8,677 nt of DNA from JBGTKH01 sp041744735 (GCA_041744735.1 JBGTKH010000281.1:1-8677); one strand, 5' to 3'; shown: positions 1 through 7,073, numbered from the stretch's first letter. The notes: a model not told the origin generated them from the sequence alone. Made by a program: numbers and translations.

Positions 1-1056
1 GCGGCCGAATTCGCCGGCCACCACGACCAGCGTTGTGCGGAGCATCCCGCGCTGGTGCAAATCTTCCAACAGCGCCGTCAGTCCCTGATCCAGCCGCGGG
101 CAGAGCTGCTGCTCCATGCGGACCATGCCGCCCAAGTCGGCGCCGTGTACGTCCCAAGCGTCCCACGCCGGGCCGTCGTACCACTTGATCTGCACAAATC
201 GCGTGCCGGCCGCCACCAACCGCCGGGCCATTAGGCACGATTGGCCGAAAAAGTTCGCGCCGTAACGTTCGCGCAGTGAGTCGTCTTCCTTCGACAAGTC
301 GAACGCATTGCGGACTTCGGTCGAGGTGAGCATCTCGACGGCCAGCCGCTGAAAGCGTTCCATCTTCTCCACGTCGCGACTGGCGTCGAGCCGCGATCGC
401 ATGTTGTCGATCGCTCCAAGCAACTCGCGCCGCTGCTGAAAGCGGTCGGCGGTGATGTTGGCCGAGAGTTGAAACTGCGGCAACTGTACCTGCTTGCCGG
501 TCGGGTCGGGCACCTCGAGCGGATCGTAAGGCGCGCCGAGACTGCCTCCGCCGACTCCTAACGTGGACCCGATGTGCACGTAAGGCGGCATCGCGCGGTT
601 GAAGCCCTTCAGCTTGGTGACCACCGCGCCGTACGACGTGCGCTCGCCGTCGAAGCCGGTGAGCATCGGGACCGGCGCGTGGCTGCCGTTGTTGTGCGAC
701 ATCGAGCGGATGATCGCGCACTTGTCCATGTGCCGCGCGACCATCGGCAGCAGTTCGCTGATCTGAATGCCTGGCACGCGCGTGCTGATCGCGCCGTACG
801 GCCCGCGAATCGCTTCGGGCGTGTCGGGCTTGGGATCGAACGTCTCGAAATGGCTCGGCCCGCCGTCCAGCCAGAGGAAGATGCACGACACGTCGCGCGA
901 CGGGTCGTCCTCGTTCGGTTTGGCCAACAGCGCGTCGCCAGTTCGCAGGAAGTCGGCCAGCGTCAAGCCGACCGCTCCCAATCCGCCCACCTGTAACAAT
1001 TCGCGGCGCGTGATGCCTTGGCAGTTTCGCACCGTCGCTGTGCCGATGTTCAACAT
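1..1056 (-). CDS. DUF1501 domain-containing exported protein (3' end outside window)
   Basis: The reading frame is open for 352 codons from ATG at 1056 to the window edge and is not stopped there, so the C-terminus is missing. The N-terminus has a twin-arginine leader: TRRELLQVGG at residues 16-25, then a hydrophobic run to about residue 37, suggesting Tat export. Family hallmarks follow: LWLDGGPSHFETFDP at 61-75, SMSHNNGSH at 118-126, a late GTRFVQIKWYDG segment, and VVVAGEFGR at the cut end. DUF1501 proteins belong to the alkaline phosphatase/sulfatase fold group and are abundant in planctomycetes; their substrate is unknown. Members I know of are usually longer, so perhaps 80-130 residues lie outside. 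The start is supported by AAGGAG at 1065-1070, 8 nt upstream. In planctomycetes these genes often follow a DUF1549/DUF1553 cytochrome-type gene; here the upstream neighbour is instead a beta-propeller gene, 211 bp away. Family call is firm; function is not. Confidence 0.93.
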   Translation of the reverse strand, partial: MLNIGTATVRNCQGITRRELLQVGGLGAVGLTLADFLRTGDALLAKPNEDDPSRDVSCIFLWLDGGPSHFETFDPKPDTPEAIRGPYGAISTRVPGIQISELLPMVARHMDKCAIIRSMSHNNGSHAPVPMLTGFDGERTSYGAVVTKLKGFNRAMPPYVHIGSTLGVGGGSLGAPYDPLEVPDPTGKQVQLPQFQLSANITADRFQQRRELLGAIDNMRSRLDASRDVEKMERFQRLAVEMLTSTEVRNAFDLSKEDDSLRERYGANFFGQSCLMARRLVAAGTRFVQIKWYDGPAWDAWDVHGADLGGMVRMEQQLCPRLDQGLTALLEDLHQRGMLRTTLVVVAGEFGR

Positions 1057-1132
1057 GGCCGAGTCTCCTTGTTAGCGAGCCCCGTCATCTTTCTGGTGCA
1101 TTGTCAAGTCTAATTTAGGTTCGGGCAGTAAC

Positions 1133-1199
1133 GTGGCGTAAGCTTCCAGCTTGCGTTAAATGGTGGAAATCGAGTTGGCAAGCAGGATGCTTACCCCAC
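1133..1199. repeat. Imperfect 22-bp inverted repeat with covarying sub-hairpins
   Basis: The arms are 1133-1154 and 1178-1199, separated by 23 nt, and match at 19 of 22 positions when one is reversed. Each arm holds its own mini-hairpin: AAGCT-TCC-AGCTT at 1140-1152 and AAGCA-GGA-TGCTT at 1180-1192. Two of the three mismatches between arms are the paired T/A bases of these mini-stems, so the change is compensatory. It lies in the 211-bp gap between the beta-propeller and DUF1501 genes. I infer a REP-like dispersed element or a processed RNA hairpin; copies elsewhere in the genome cannot be seen from here. Confidence 0.75.
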
Positions 1200-1206
1200 T
1201 TTTTGA

Positions 1207-1264
1207 CTTTGACAAAGCCGAAGCCGCACGACTTCGGAATTCGTGCGAATTCCCCTACGAATTC
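1207..1264 (-). other. Small hairpins and three GAATTC copies just after the beta-propeller stop
   Basis: Directly after the beta-propeller stop codon (1268-1270, minus strand) there are three GAATTC copies at 1237-1242, 1247-1252 and 1259-1264. Short stems follow: CGCACGA/TCGTGCG (1225-1231 with 1241-1247), the mutually exclusive CCGAAG/CTTCGG (1218-1223 with 1232-1237), and CTTTG-A-CAAAG (1207-1217). This could be a weak transcription terminator for the beta-propeller gene, but no clear U-tract follows the main stem, so the role is uncertain. Confidence 0.35.
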
Positions 1265-1267
1265 AGG

Positions 1268-2569
1268 TCAATCAGCCTCCAAACTGGCGCAGACGATTTC
1301 ATTGTCGTTACGCGCGAAGACGTGCTTGTTGGCAAACGCCGGATGCGACCAGCAGACGCCGCCGCGCTGCCGAAGCTGGTCAAGCGTCGGCTCGAGCAGT
1401 TTGGCCCGGCTGATTTCGTCGAAGCCGCTGGGGGAGAGCTTCGAGATGATCAACTCGCCGCGTTCGTTGAACATCCACACGCGGTCGCCGTTGCGGACGA
1501 AGTGGATGTTGCTCCAGCGGGCCTTGGGCGTGGCCGTCTGGTCTTCCCAAATGCGGTCGCCCGTGGCCGCGTCCAGACAGCGCAGCTCGCCGTAGCTGTC
1601 CACGCCGTAAATCTGATCGCCGATGAACAGCGGCGTGCTGATGATCGACTGCAGGGCGTCGGTCTCACGTTCGCTCCGGCCGCGCCGCTGCCATAGTATT
1701 TCTACCGCGGGCCGGTCTTGCCGCAGGCCGAGCATCAACGCGCCGTCATAAAACGACGTGACGAACAGCCGGTCGTTTTCCAGGATCGGCGTGGCGATGC
1801 CGATCGGCATCTTTGACGCCGCGAACGGATGCCGCCAGTGCACTTTGCCCGTCGCCGGATCGAGCCCCGCAACGCTGTCGCCCGTCCAACAGACCAGCAC
1901 ATCTTGGCCCGCCTGCTGGACAATGATCGGCGCCGAGTATTGAGCCCGATCGCGCAATGCCCGCCACTGCTCTTCGCCGTTCTCTTTATCCAGCGCGACG
2001 ATGCAGGCGTCGTCGCTGCCGCCGATTTGCAGAATTACCAGTTCGTCGTAGATCAGCGGAGACGCCGCGATGCCCCAAATGGGCATGCGGATCTTATACT
2101 CGTCATTCAGGTCCTTCTTCCACAACACGACGCCCGTGCCAGCGTCGAAACAATGCAGATGGCCCATCGCACCCAAGGCGAACGCACGACCGTCGTCGAC
2201 CGTGACACTGGCCCGCGGCCCCGCTTCATAGCTGATTGTGTAAGGGCAGTCATACTTGAACGACCACAGCGGCAGGCCACTCTTCCAATCGAAGCAATGC
2301 ACGCGCTCGATCTGTGTGGGTTCGACGACGCGGTCGGTTACGTACACACGACCGTCAGCCACGGTCGGTCCGCTGTAACCGGAAGCGATCGGCTGCCGCC
2401 AGCGAATCTCGAGGCCCTCTTTCGGAAACTTTTCCATGATGCCGGTCTCGCGCCACGTGCCGTCTCGCGACGGCCCGCGCCATTGCGGCCAGTCGTCGCC
2501 GCGCAAGATTGCGGAGCAGACTAAAGTTAGCATCAAGCAAAAAAGCGGGGCGAGACAGCGCGAAAGCAT
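1268..2569 (-). CDS. Secreted PQQ-like beta-propeller repeat protein
   Basis: This is a 433-residue protein. A Sec-type signal peptide covers residues 1-24 (positive start, hydrophobic 6-22); no lipobox is evident. The mature part opens with DDWPQWRGPSRDG at 25-37, a signature of planctomycete PQQ-like propellers. Blade repeats of the form D-x3-G-x3-W end at Trp102, Trp150, Trp202, Trp245 and Trp341, with a looser one at Trp293, consistent with a BamB/PQQ_2-type propeller of six or more blades. I see no dehydrogenase catalytic domain, so it is probably a binding or scaffold protein rather than a quinoprotein enzyme; the ligand is unknown. The ATG at 2569 has AAAGGAA (2576-2582) 6 nt upstream, and an extended -10 promoter sits at 2623-2631. 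The DUF1501 gene lies 211 bp downstream. Fold and export are well supported; biological role is not. Confidence 0.93.
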   Translation of the reverse strand: MLSRCLAPLFCLMLTLVCSAILRGDDWPQWRGPSRDGTWRETGIMEKFPKEGLEIRWRQPIASGYSGPTVADGRVYVTDRVVEPTQIERVHCFDWKSGLPLWSFKYDCPYTISYEAGPRASVTVDDGRAFALGAMGHLHCFDAGTGVVLWKKDLNDEYKIRMPIWGIAASPLIYDELVILQIGGSDDACIVALDKENGEEQWRALRDRAQYSAPIIVQQAGQDVLVCWTGDSVAGLDPATGKVHWRHPFAASKMPIGIATPILENDRLFVTSFYDGALMLGLRQDRPAVEILWQRRGRSERETDALQSIISTPLFIGDQIYGVDSYGELRCLDAATGDRIWEDQTATPKARWSNIHFVRNGDRVWMFNERGELIISKLSPSGFDEISRAKLLEPTLDQLRQRGGVCWSHPAFANKHVFARNDNEIVCASLEAD

Positions 2570-2622
2570 AGCGGGTTCCTTTAGCGGGCGATGTTAGGAG
2601 GGAGGAAAGTCGGCACGCGGCG

Positions 2623-2631
2623 ATTATAGCA
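2623..2631 (-). promoter_or_regulatory. Extended -10 promoter of the beta-propeller gene
   Basis: On the minus strand the sequence reads TGCTATAAT, a perfect TATAAT hexamer (2628-2623) preceded by the TGn extension. A TTGACC at 2646-2641 is only 12 nt upstream, too close for a normal -35 box, so an extended -10 mode fits better. Transcription would start near 2616, giving an untranslated leader of about 47 nt that contains the AAAGGAA ribosome site. This suggests the beta-propeller gene is not wholly dependent on read-through from lptB. Confidence 0.55.
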
Positions 2632-2750
2632 TTTGGCCGGGGTCAAGGGGCCATGTCTTGCTTCGGCGTAGTGGGCGAGATTCACGCGGGGCGATTCTAA
2701 CGTGCCATGAGCCGGCACTTTGGAACATGCCCCACTTCAAAACGGCGAAC

Positions 2751-3575
2751 TCAGAGCACCTCGTCTAGCGTGTCTTGCTCGTGAATCGAAACACGTTGCG
2801 GCCGGGCGCCGCGGAGGCGTGGGGATGAATGCGGCGGCGGGGCGGCGACGGGCAGATCCATGTTGTCGCCGAGATAGATGCGTTTCACTTCGGGGTGCTG
2901 GCGGATCTTGTCGGGCGTGTCGCAGCAGAGGACGCGGCCTTGAAAGATCACGTAGCAGCGGTCGGTCACTTCCAGAATTTCGCGGGCGGCGTGGTCGGTA
3001 ATCAGCACCGAAATGCCATGATCGCGCAAATCGCGGATGATTTTTTGGACGCTTTGCACCGTCACAGGATCGACACCCGCGAACGGCTCGTCGAACATCA
3101 CGATTTCCGGTTCGGAGATCAGACAGCGGGCGATTTCCAGCCGCCGCCGCTCGCCGCCGGAAAGCCGAGCCGCATAGGATTTTCGGAGACCGCTAATCTG
3201 AAACTGTTCGAGCAACGTGTCGCAGCGCGTGTGGCGTTGTTTTCCGTTGATGCCCAGCAGTTCCATCATGCCGAGCAAGTTTTGTTCGACCGTCAGATTG
3301 CGAAAGACGCTCGGCTCCTGAGCCAGATAACCCATGCCGCCCTCACGGGCGCGGCGATACATGGCCCACGACGTGACGTCGACGCCGTTTAGCATCACTT
3401 TGCCCTTATCCGGCTCGATCATACCGCAGGTCATGCGAAAGCAAGTTGTCTTGCCCGCGCCGTTGGGTCCCAGCAGGCCAACGATCTCACCCCGCTCGAC
3501 GTGCAAGTCCACTCCATCCACCACACGCCGCCGCCCGTAGGTCTTCACCAATCCCTGCACTTCCAAAATGCGCAT
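2751..3575 (-). CDS. lptB: LPS export ABC transporter ATP-binding protein LptB
   Basis: LptB is the cytoplasmic ATPase of the LptB2FG complex, which extracts lipopolysaccharide from the inner membrane and drives it toward the outer membrane. All ABC ATPase motifs are present: Walker A GPNGAGKTT (36-44), Q-loop Gln86 in GYLAQE, signature LSGGERRRLEIA (138-149), Walker B IVMFDE with catalytic Glu163, and H-loop His195 in ITDHAARE. LptB-specific marks are VFRNLTVE after the Q-loop (Phe91-Arg92 match the E. coli Phe90-Arg91 that contact LptF/G), GERRR in the signature, and VKRIYLGD (230-237). The protein has 274 residues against 241 in E. coli; the excess is a Pro/Arg-rich tail from about 242. 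The ATG at 3575 has a strong GGAGGAG (3580-3586) 4 nt upstream. No lptA, lptC, lptF or lptG is in the window. The upstream signal peptidase gene ends 123 bp before. Confidence 0.95.
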   Translation of the reverse strand: MRILEVQGLVKTYGRRRVVDGVDLHVERGEIVGLLGPNGAGKTTCFRMTCGMIEPDKGKVMLNGVDVTSWAMYRRAREGGMGYLAQEPSVFRNLTVEQNLLGMMELLGINGKQRHTRCDTLLEQFQISGLRKSYAARLSGGERRRLEIARCLISEPEIVMFDEPFAGVDPVTVQSVQKIIRDLRDHGISVLITDHAAREILEVTDRCYVIFQGRVLCCDTPDKIRQHPEVKRIYLGDNMDLPVAAPPPHSSPRLRGARPQRVSIHEQDTLDEVL

Positions 3576-3592
3576 CTGACTCCTCCATGAAC

Positions 3593-3634
3593 GGTTGAGG
3601 GATGAGAGCTATAGGATGAAGGCTAAGGGATAAG
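3593..3634 (+). repeat. Degenerate 7-bp tandem repeat array, plus orientation
   Basis: Six contiguous heptamers run in perfect 7-bp register: GGTTGAG, GGATGAG, AGCTATA, GGATGAA, GGCTAAG, GGATAAG, with consensus GGATGAG. They lie in the leader of lptB, ending about 17 bp from its start codon. They face a second array of the same consensus in opposite orientation at 3655-3703, so the two could form a long imperfect hairpin in the transcript. Confidence 0.65.
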
Positions 3635-3654
3635 AGACCTTTGACCATCCTTCA

Positions 3655-3703
3655 TTTCAACTCTCAACTCCCGACCCACAACTCTCATTCCTCATCTATC
3701 ATC
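3655..3703 (-). repeat. Degenerate 7-bp tandem repeat array, minus orientation
   Basis: Read on the minus strand, seven contiguous heptamers follow each other: GATGATA, GATGAGG, AATGAGA, GTTGTGG, GTCGGGA, GTTGAGA, GTTGAAA. Allowing for register, the consensus GATGAGR is the same as in the array at 3593-3634. The first heptamer overlaps the stop codon of the upstream signal peptidase gene (TGA, 3701-3699), so the array starts at the very end of that gene. Confidence 0.6.
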
Positions 3704-5462
3704 GTATGAATCCCATGCGTGCAAAGTTCGGCATGAACGGAATCGGCCTTCGCCAGTGGTGCGGCCAATAGATGAGCACCGCTTTACCGATCAGCAATTC
3801 TCGCTCGACGTACGGGTCGCCGCTCCACAGCCGCGCGTCTTGGCTTTGCGGGCTATTATCGCCTAAGGGAAAGAACTGGTCCGCGCCCATTGTTTCGCTG
3901 CGCGGCCGTCGTGCGCCGGGTGCGAACAAGGGCGAGGTGGCCCAGCGCGAAGGGTCCGTCAGATCCTCGCGAATGCTTTGCGGGCTGCCGGCGGGGAAGT
4001 CTACGTCGTAGTCGCTGTAATTCCCGACGCTGCCCGACGCTGCGATGTAGTAAATATCGCGCAGGATGCGCAGCCGCGAAATGCTCAGCGCCGCGCCTTT
4101 GCTGCCCACGCCCGCTGGTGCCGCGTCATGCGGGTCGCTGAGCGTCCACGCGGGACGCTCACCGCCAGACGAAACATACGTCGTCGGTCCGTCGAATTGA
4201 ATCAGCCGCTCGTTGACCCACAAGCGCAGTTCGTCGTCGATGTTCGACAGTCGCAGGTGATAATTGCCTGCGCCGCGCACGTCTGTTTCCGCGGCGGGGT
4301 ACTGGACTTGTGCGCCGTCGTCACCCGTAAATTGTTCGCGGCCGCCGTCGATCGACAGCGTGGCCTTGCCACTGGCCACGTCGATGCGGCACTGGTAATG
4401 CTTACCGCCTTCGACCAAATCCAGAATCAATTCGCCGCTCTCGTTTTCCACCGTGACGTTGCATTCAAGCGCCAGATCGCCGACCCAATGTAATCCTTGC
4501 GCGTGCCATTCGTGCCACGGATCAGCGCTGCGTGCATCAGGAGTGGAATCGTTGTAAGCATAGTAGTCACTGATCAATTGGCCCTCACGCCGGTCCAAGT
4601 CCGCGGGGCGGCGGCCTTCGACGATCTCTTCCCAGTCCTCGTACGATGGAACCAAATGACGATATCGCAGCCACGATTCACGATCGGCCGCACCTTTGGT
4701 CGCAAACTCGTGGCCATCTTCGCTCGCCGTCCACAACGCGGGACCGCCGGCTTCGTCAGGCGACCACTCTTGCCAGCGCGATGGCCAGCGGATCTTGGGG
4801 TCCAGGAATTCGGTCGCGATATAGTTCGTGTCGTCGACCAATTGCAGCATGGCCTTCAGTTTGTGCGGCGGCTTGCGAGCGATCTGGAACCGCGTCTCAC
4901 CTTCGCGCTGGATGTAGATGTTGCCGTACTGAATCTTGATCGTTTCGTGTGGCAGACCGATCAGCCGTTTGATGTAGTTTTGCTTGGCGTTACCCGGATA
5001 CTTAAAGACGATCACGTCCCAACGATGCGGCTCGCCCAGCTCAAAGGCAAACTTGCTCACCAGAATACGATCGCCCGTGAACGAATCATGATTCGGATGG
5101 CCTTGATCGAGCAACATTGTGAAACGGCAGATGGGGCACGTCGTTGCCACAATCTCGCCCCTCTGTCCATGCCCTTCATCGTTCTCGATGCTGGCCCCGG
5201 CGCGGTACCAGTAGCCGCATTCGGGACACTGAACGTCCATGTGACGGCCCATCAGCGTATCGGCCATCGAGCCGGTGGGAATGACGAACGCCTCGGCCTC
5301 GAACGCGCGGAACATGAACGCGAGGATGATCGCGATCACGATCGATTCTACGGTCTCCCGTGTGGCGCGCGAGGCAAACGGGTTGTGCGACACACGAGTG
5401 TCGTCAGCGGCGGCTTTCGCCGAGCCTTTGCCGGCGGCGGAGGTCGGTTTGGATTTGCTCAT
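3699..5462 (-). CDS. lepB: Signal peptidase I (S26), large form with zinc-ribbon-like and beta-rich inserts
   Basis: Signal peptidase I cuts signal peptides from exported proteins at the outer face of the inner membrane. From ATG at 5462 the protein has 587 residues. A basic, Ala/Lys-rich N-terminus precedes one membrane helix (about 38-54). Catalytic Ser65 lies in VIPTGSMADTL (the usual Pro after SMx is Asp here) and catalytic Lys165 in NYIKRLIGLP. The box E equivalent is LGDNSPQSQDAR (533-544). Between Ser and Lys is a zinc-ribbon-like insert with Cys79/Cys82 and Cys109/Cys112. Between Lys and GDN is a long insert; about 325-480 is beta-rich and resembles a concanavalin/LamG sandwich. E. 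coli LepB has 324 residues. The frame is open up to an ATG at 5597, but that extension is translated from an inverted repeat, and MSKSK fits a natural N-terminus; no strong ribosome site marks either start. A paralogue lies 189 bp upstream. Confidence 0.9.
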   Translation of the reverse strand: MSKSKPTSAAGKGSAKAAADDTRVSHNPFASRATRETVESIVIAIILAFMFRAFEAEAFVIPTGSMADTLMGRHMDVQCPECGYWYRAGASIENDEGHGQRGEIVATTCPICRFTMLLDQGHPNHDSFTGDRILVSKFAFELGEPHRWDVIVFKYPGNAKQNYIKRLIGLPHETIKIQYGNIYIQREGETRFQIARKPPHKLKAMLQLVDDTNYIATEFLDPKIRWPSRWQEWSPDEAGGPALWTASEDGHEFATKGAADRESWLRYRHLVPSYEDWEEIVEGRRPADLDRREGQLISDYYAYNDSTPDARSADPWHEWHAQGLHWVGDLALECNVTVENESGELILDLVEGGKHYQCRIDVASGKATLSIDGGREQFTGDDGAQVQYPAAETDVRGAGNYHLRLSNIDDELRLWVNERLIQFDGPTTYVSSGGERPAWTLSDPHDAAPAGVGSKGAALSISRLRILRDIYYIAASGSVGNYSDYDVDFPAGSPQSIREDLTDPSRWATSPLFAPGARRPRSETMGADQFFPLGDNSPQSQDARLWSGDPYVERELLIGKAVLIYWPHHWRRPIPFMPNFARMGFIR

Positions 5463-5507
5463 CGGATAAAGTGCCTTGTCACGATCAAAAATTCGGGTTG
5501 GCTGGTC

Positions 5508-5569
5508 TAACGGCAAGCCGCAGGCGACGGCGCGGGTCGGCGTACACTGTCGCCTGCGGCTTGCCGTTA
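5508..5569. repeat. Perfect 21-bp inverted repeat upstream of the larger lepB
   Basis: The arms 5508-5528 and 5549-5569 are exact reverse complements, with a 20-nt GC-rich loop. The core is ACGGCAAGCCGCAGGCGAC. It lies 46 bp upstream of the preferred lepB start at 5462, in the 189-bp gap between the two signal peptidase genes. It has no U-tract, so it is not a standard terminator. I infer a REP-like dispersed palindrome. If transcription starts near 5593, the hairpin would sit in the leader of the lepB mRNA. Confidence 0.85.
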
Positions 5570-5599
5570 AACGAGGATCGTCACACATCAGCGGCATGC

Positions 5600-5605
5600 A
5601 ATATA
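5600..5605 (-). promoter_or_regulatory. Possible -10 element for the larger lepB
   Basis: The minus strand reads TATATT at 5605-5600, between the two signal peptidase genes. At a 17-nt spacing the -35 position reads TTCCGG, which matches poorly, and there is no TGn extension. Transcription would begin near 5593 and leave a leader of about 131 nt containing the 5508-5569 hairpin. The evidence is only the hexamer and its position. Confidence 0.25.
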
Positions 5606-5651
5606 GCGAATAACCACCCTCGCCGGAACTTGAACATCGTCCGCTGGCTCA

Positions 5652-7007
5652 CTAAAAGTGCAACACTTTGCCGACCAACCTGTTGCGAAGCAGCCGGCCG
5701 CTGGGCCAATGGCGGCTGTCGGTGGAGATCGGCGGGTTGTCCCCCAATAGAAAATACTCGCCGTCTGCTAGCGGCCGGTCCAGCGACCAATCGCGGCCTG
5801 TGCCCAGCGGCTCCAAATAGTATACGTCCCGCAACACCTGCAAATCGCGCAGGCGGACCCGCAACCCGTCGGCGCCGATCGACAATGGCTGCTGACTGGG
5901 CTGCGCTGCATGCTCGGATGGATCAAACGATTGGCTCAACCGCACCTGCCCGTCGATCGCCAACCACACTTGCCGGTCGCACAGCGAGAATTCCACTTTC
6001 ACGTCGCGCCCGACGACGCCTTTCGGCAATTCCGTCTTCACCATCTCTCGGTTGCTGCGGCGCAATCGAATGAGGCGATTGGCAGTGTCGAAATCCACCT
6101 CGAACGCATCTCGCCCGTCATTGGCCGAAATCGTCAGGCGGCCCTCGCCGGACATTTCCATACGGCAGACAAGCAGCACGTCGGTAACATCGTTCAGCTC
6201 GCGCGACAGCCCCTGATTGTAGCCGTCGCTGTCCGTCAACGACGCTGGGGCATCGCGCGGCAGCGGGCTGGAGAAACACCGCCAGTGATGATACTGGAGT
6301 TGATCGAGATCGACGTTGACACCACGCTCGGCGGCCGGCTCGAAGACATATCCGCCTGGATCGGCGCGCCACTGCGTGTTCTCTGCAACACTTTGCCATC
6401 GTGGCGGCAGCGCGGTACTAAGCTGCGGCCGGAATCGGTCATCATGTACTAACACGGCCATCGCACGCTGCTGCTCAAGTGACTTGTGCAGGATCCGCCC
6501 ATTGATGAACACGTCGCCCTGTTTGATCGCCACATGTTCGCCCGGCAGACCCACGACTCGCTTAACGGCCAATTCACCATTCTCCGGCGAGCGAAACGCC
6601 ACCACTTCCCACCGCCGCGGCGCGCGCCACGCCGGCGGCAACTTGTCAATCAATACCCGCGCGCCGCGCCGCCGGTGCTCTGCCGTCACGTCGTTCTTGG
6701 CGTAACCACAGTTCGGACACACGGCGACATCGCCCGCCGGCGGCTCATCAACCCCGCAAACGAATCGAAACCCGCAGTCGCCACAAGCAACTTCATAATG
6801 CTCCCCCAACAACCCCGGCGCCATCGACCCGCTGACCACCCGCACCGGCTTAACCAAACCTTGCATGAACAACAATCGGATAATCATCAACGCCGCGATG
6901 ATCAATACGCCCAACAACCAGCGCCGGCGGAATCGCCGACGGCTAGTGTTGATCGGCAAGTCGCCTTCTTCATGCTTCATAGAATCCTGGGTCGGTTGCA
7001 TCACCAT
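5652..7007 (-). CDS. lepB: Signal peptidase I (S26) paralogue with the same inserts
   Basis: The second S26 signal peptidase has 451 residues from ATG at 7007. A short basic N-terminus (RRRFRRRW at 23-30) leads into one membrane helix (about 31-48). Catalytic Ser61 lies in VVSGSMAPGL, catalytic Lys149 in AVKRVVGLPGE, and the box E equivalent is LGDNPPISTDSR (421-432), so it should be active. Like its neighbour it has four cysteines between Ser and Lys (Cys75, Cys78, Cys97, Cys100) and a long beta-rich insert between Lys and GDN. The insert ends in LRDLQVLRDVYYL, matching ISRLRILRDIYYI at the same place in the neighbour. Apart from the catalytic boxes the two are quite diverged. The start is uncertain: ATG 7007, ATG 7001, or ATG 6980, which has AGGA (6985-6988) 4 nt upstream. 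All leave the membrane anchor intact. The DUF2306 gene is divergent upstream. Confidence 0.9.
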   Translation of the reverse strand: MVMQPTQDSMKHEEGDLPINTSRRRFRRRWLLGVLIIAALMIIRLLFMQGLVKPVRVVSGSMAPGLLGEHYEVACGDCGFRFVCGVDEPPAGDVAVCPNCGYAKNDVTAEHRRRGARVLIDKLPPAWRAPRRWEVVAFRSPENGELAVKRVVGLPGEHVAIKQGDVFINGRILHKSLEQQRAMAVLVHDDRFRPQLSTALPPRWQSVAENTQWRADPGGYVFEPAAERGVNVDLDQLQYHHWRCFSSPLPRDAPASLTDSDGYNQGLSRELNDVTDVLLVCRMEMSGEGRLTISANDGRDAFEVDFDTANRLIRLRRSNREMVKTELPKGVVGRDVKVEFSLCDRQVWLAIDGQVRLSQSFDPSEHAAQPSQQPLSIGADGLRVRLRDLQVLRDVYYLEPLGTGRDWSLDRPLADGEYFLLGDNPPISTDSRHWPSGRLLRNRLVGKVLHF

Positions 7008-7073
7008 CAATCCAAGCTGGGTAGCGGTCGGTCGTCGAGTAGACGGTTTCCATGGCCGTCATCTAATGTAACG

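Noticed and set aside
574..996. Plus-strand frame of 140 codons, rich in Arg, Ala and His
   Set aside because: It is antisense to the DUF1501 gene, and the residue make-up is typical of a GC-rich shadow frame.
1102..1107. Perfect TTGACA on the minus strand upstream of the DUF1501 gene
   Set aside because: No acceptable -10 hexamer lies 15-19 nt downstream, so I do not call a promoter.
1829..2524. Plus-strand frame of 231 codons
   Set aside because: It is antisense to the beta-propeller gene, whose blade repeats are clear on the minus strand.
2702..2718. GTGCC/GGCAC stem-loop after lptB
   Set aside because: A 5-bp stem with no U-tract is too weak to call a terminator.
4497..5510. Long plus-strand frame of 337 codons
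   Set aside because: It is antisense to the larger signal peptidase, has no recognisable domain, and runs through the inverted repeat. The opposite strand carries clear catalytic motifs.
5463..5597. Longer start for the larger signal peptidase at 5597
   Set aside because: The added residues come from an inverted repeat and no ribosome site supports it; ATG 5462 gives a natural N-terminus. Kept as a finding because it cannot be excluded.
7008..7010. TTG start for the smaller signal peptidase
   Set aside because: ATG codons follow at once at 7007, 7001 and 6980, the last with AGGA upstream, so a TTG start is less likely.
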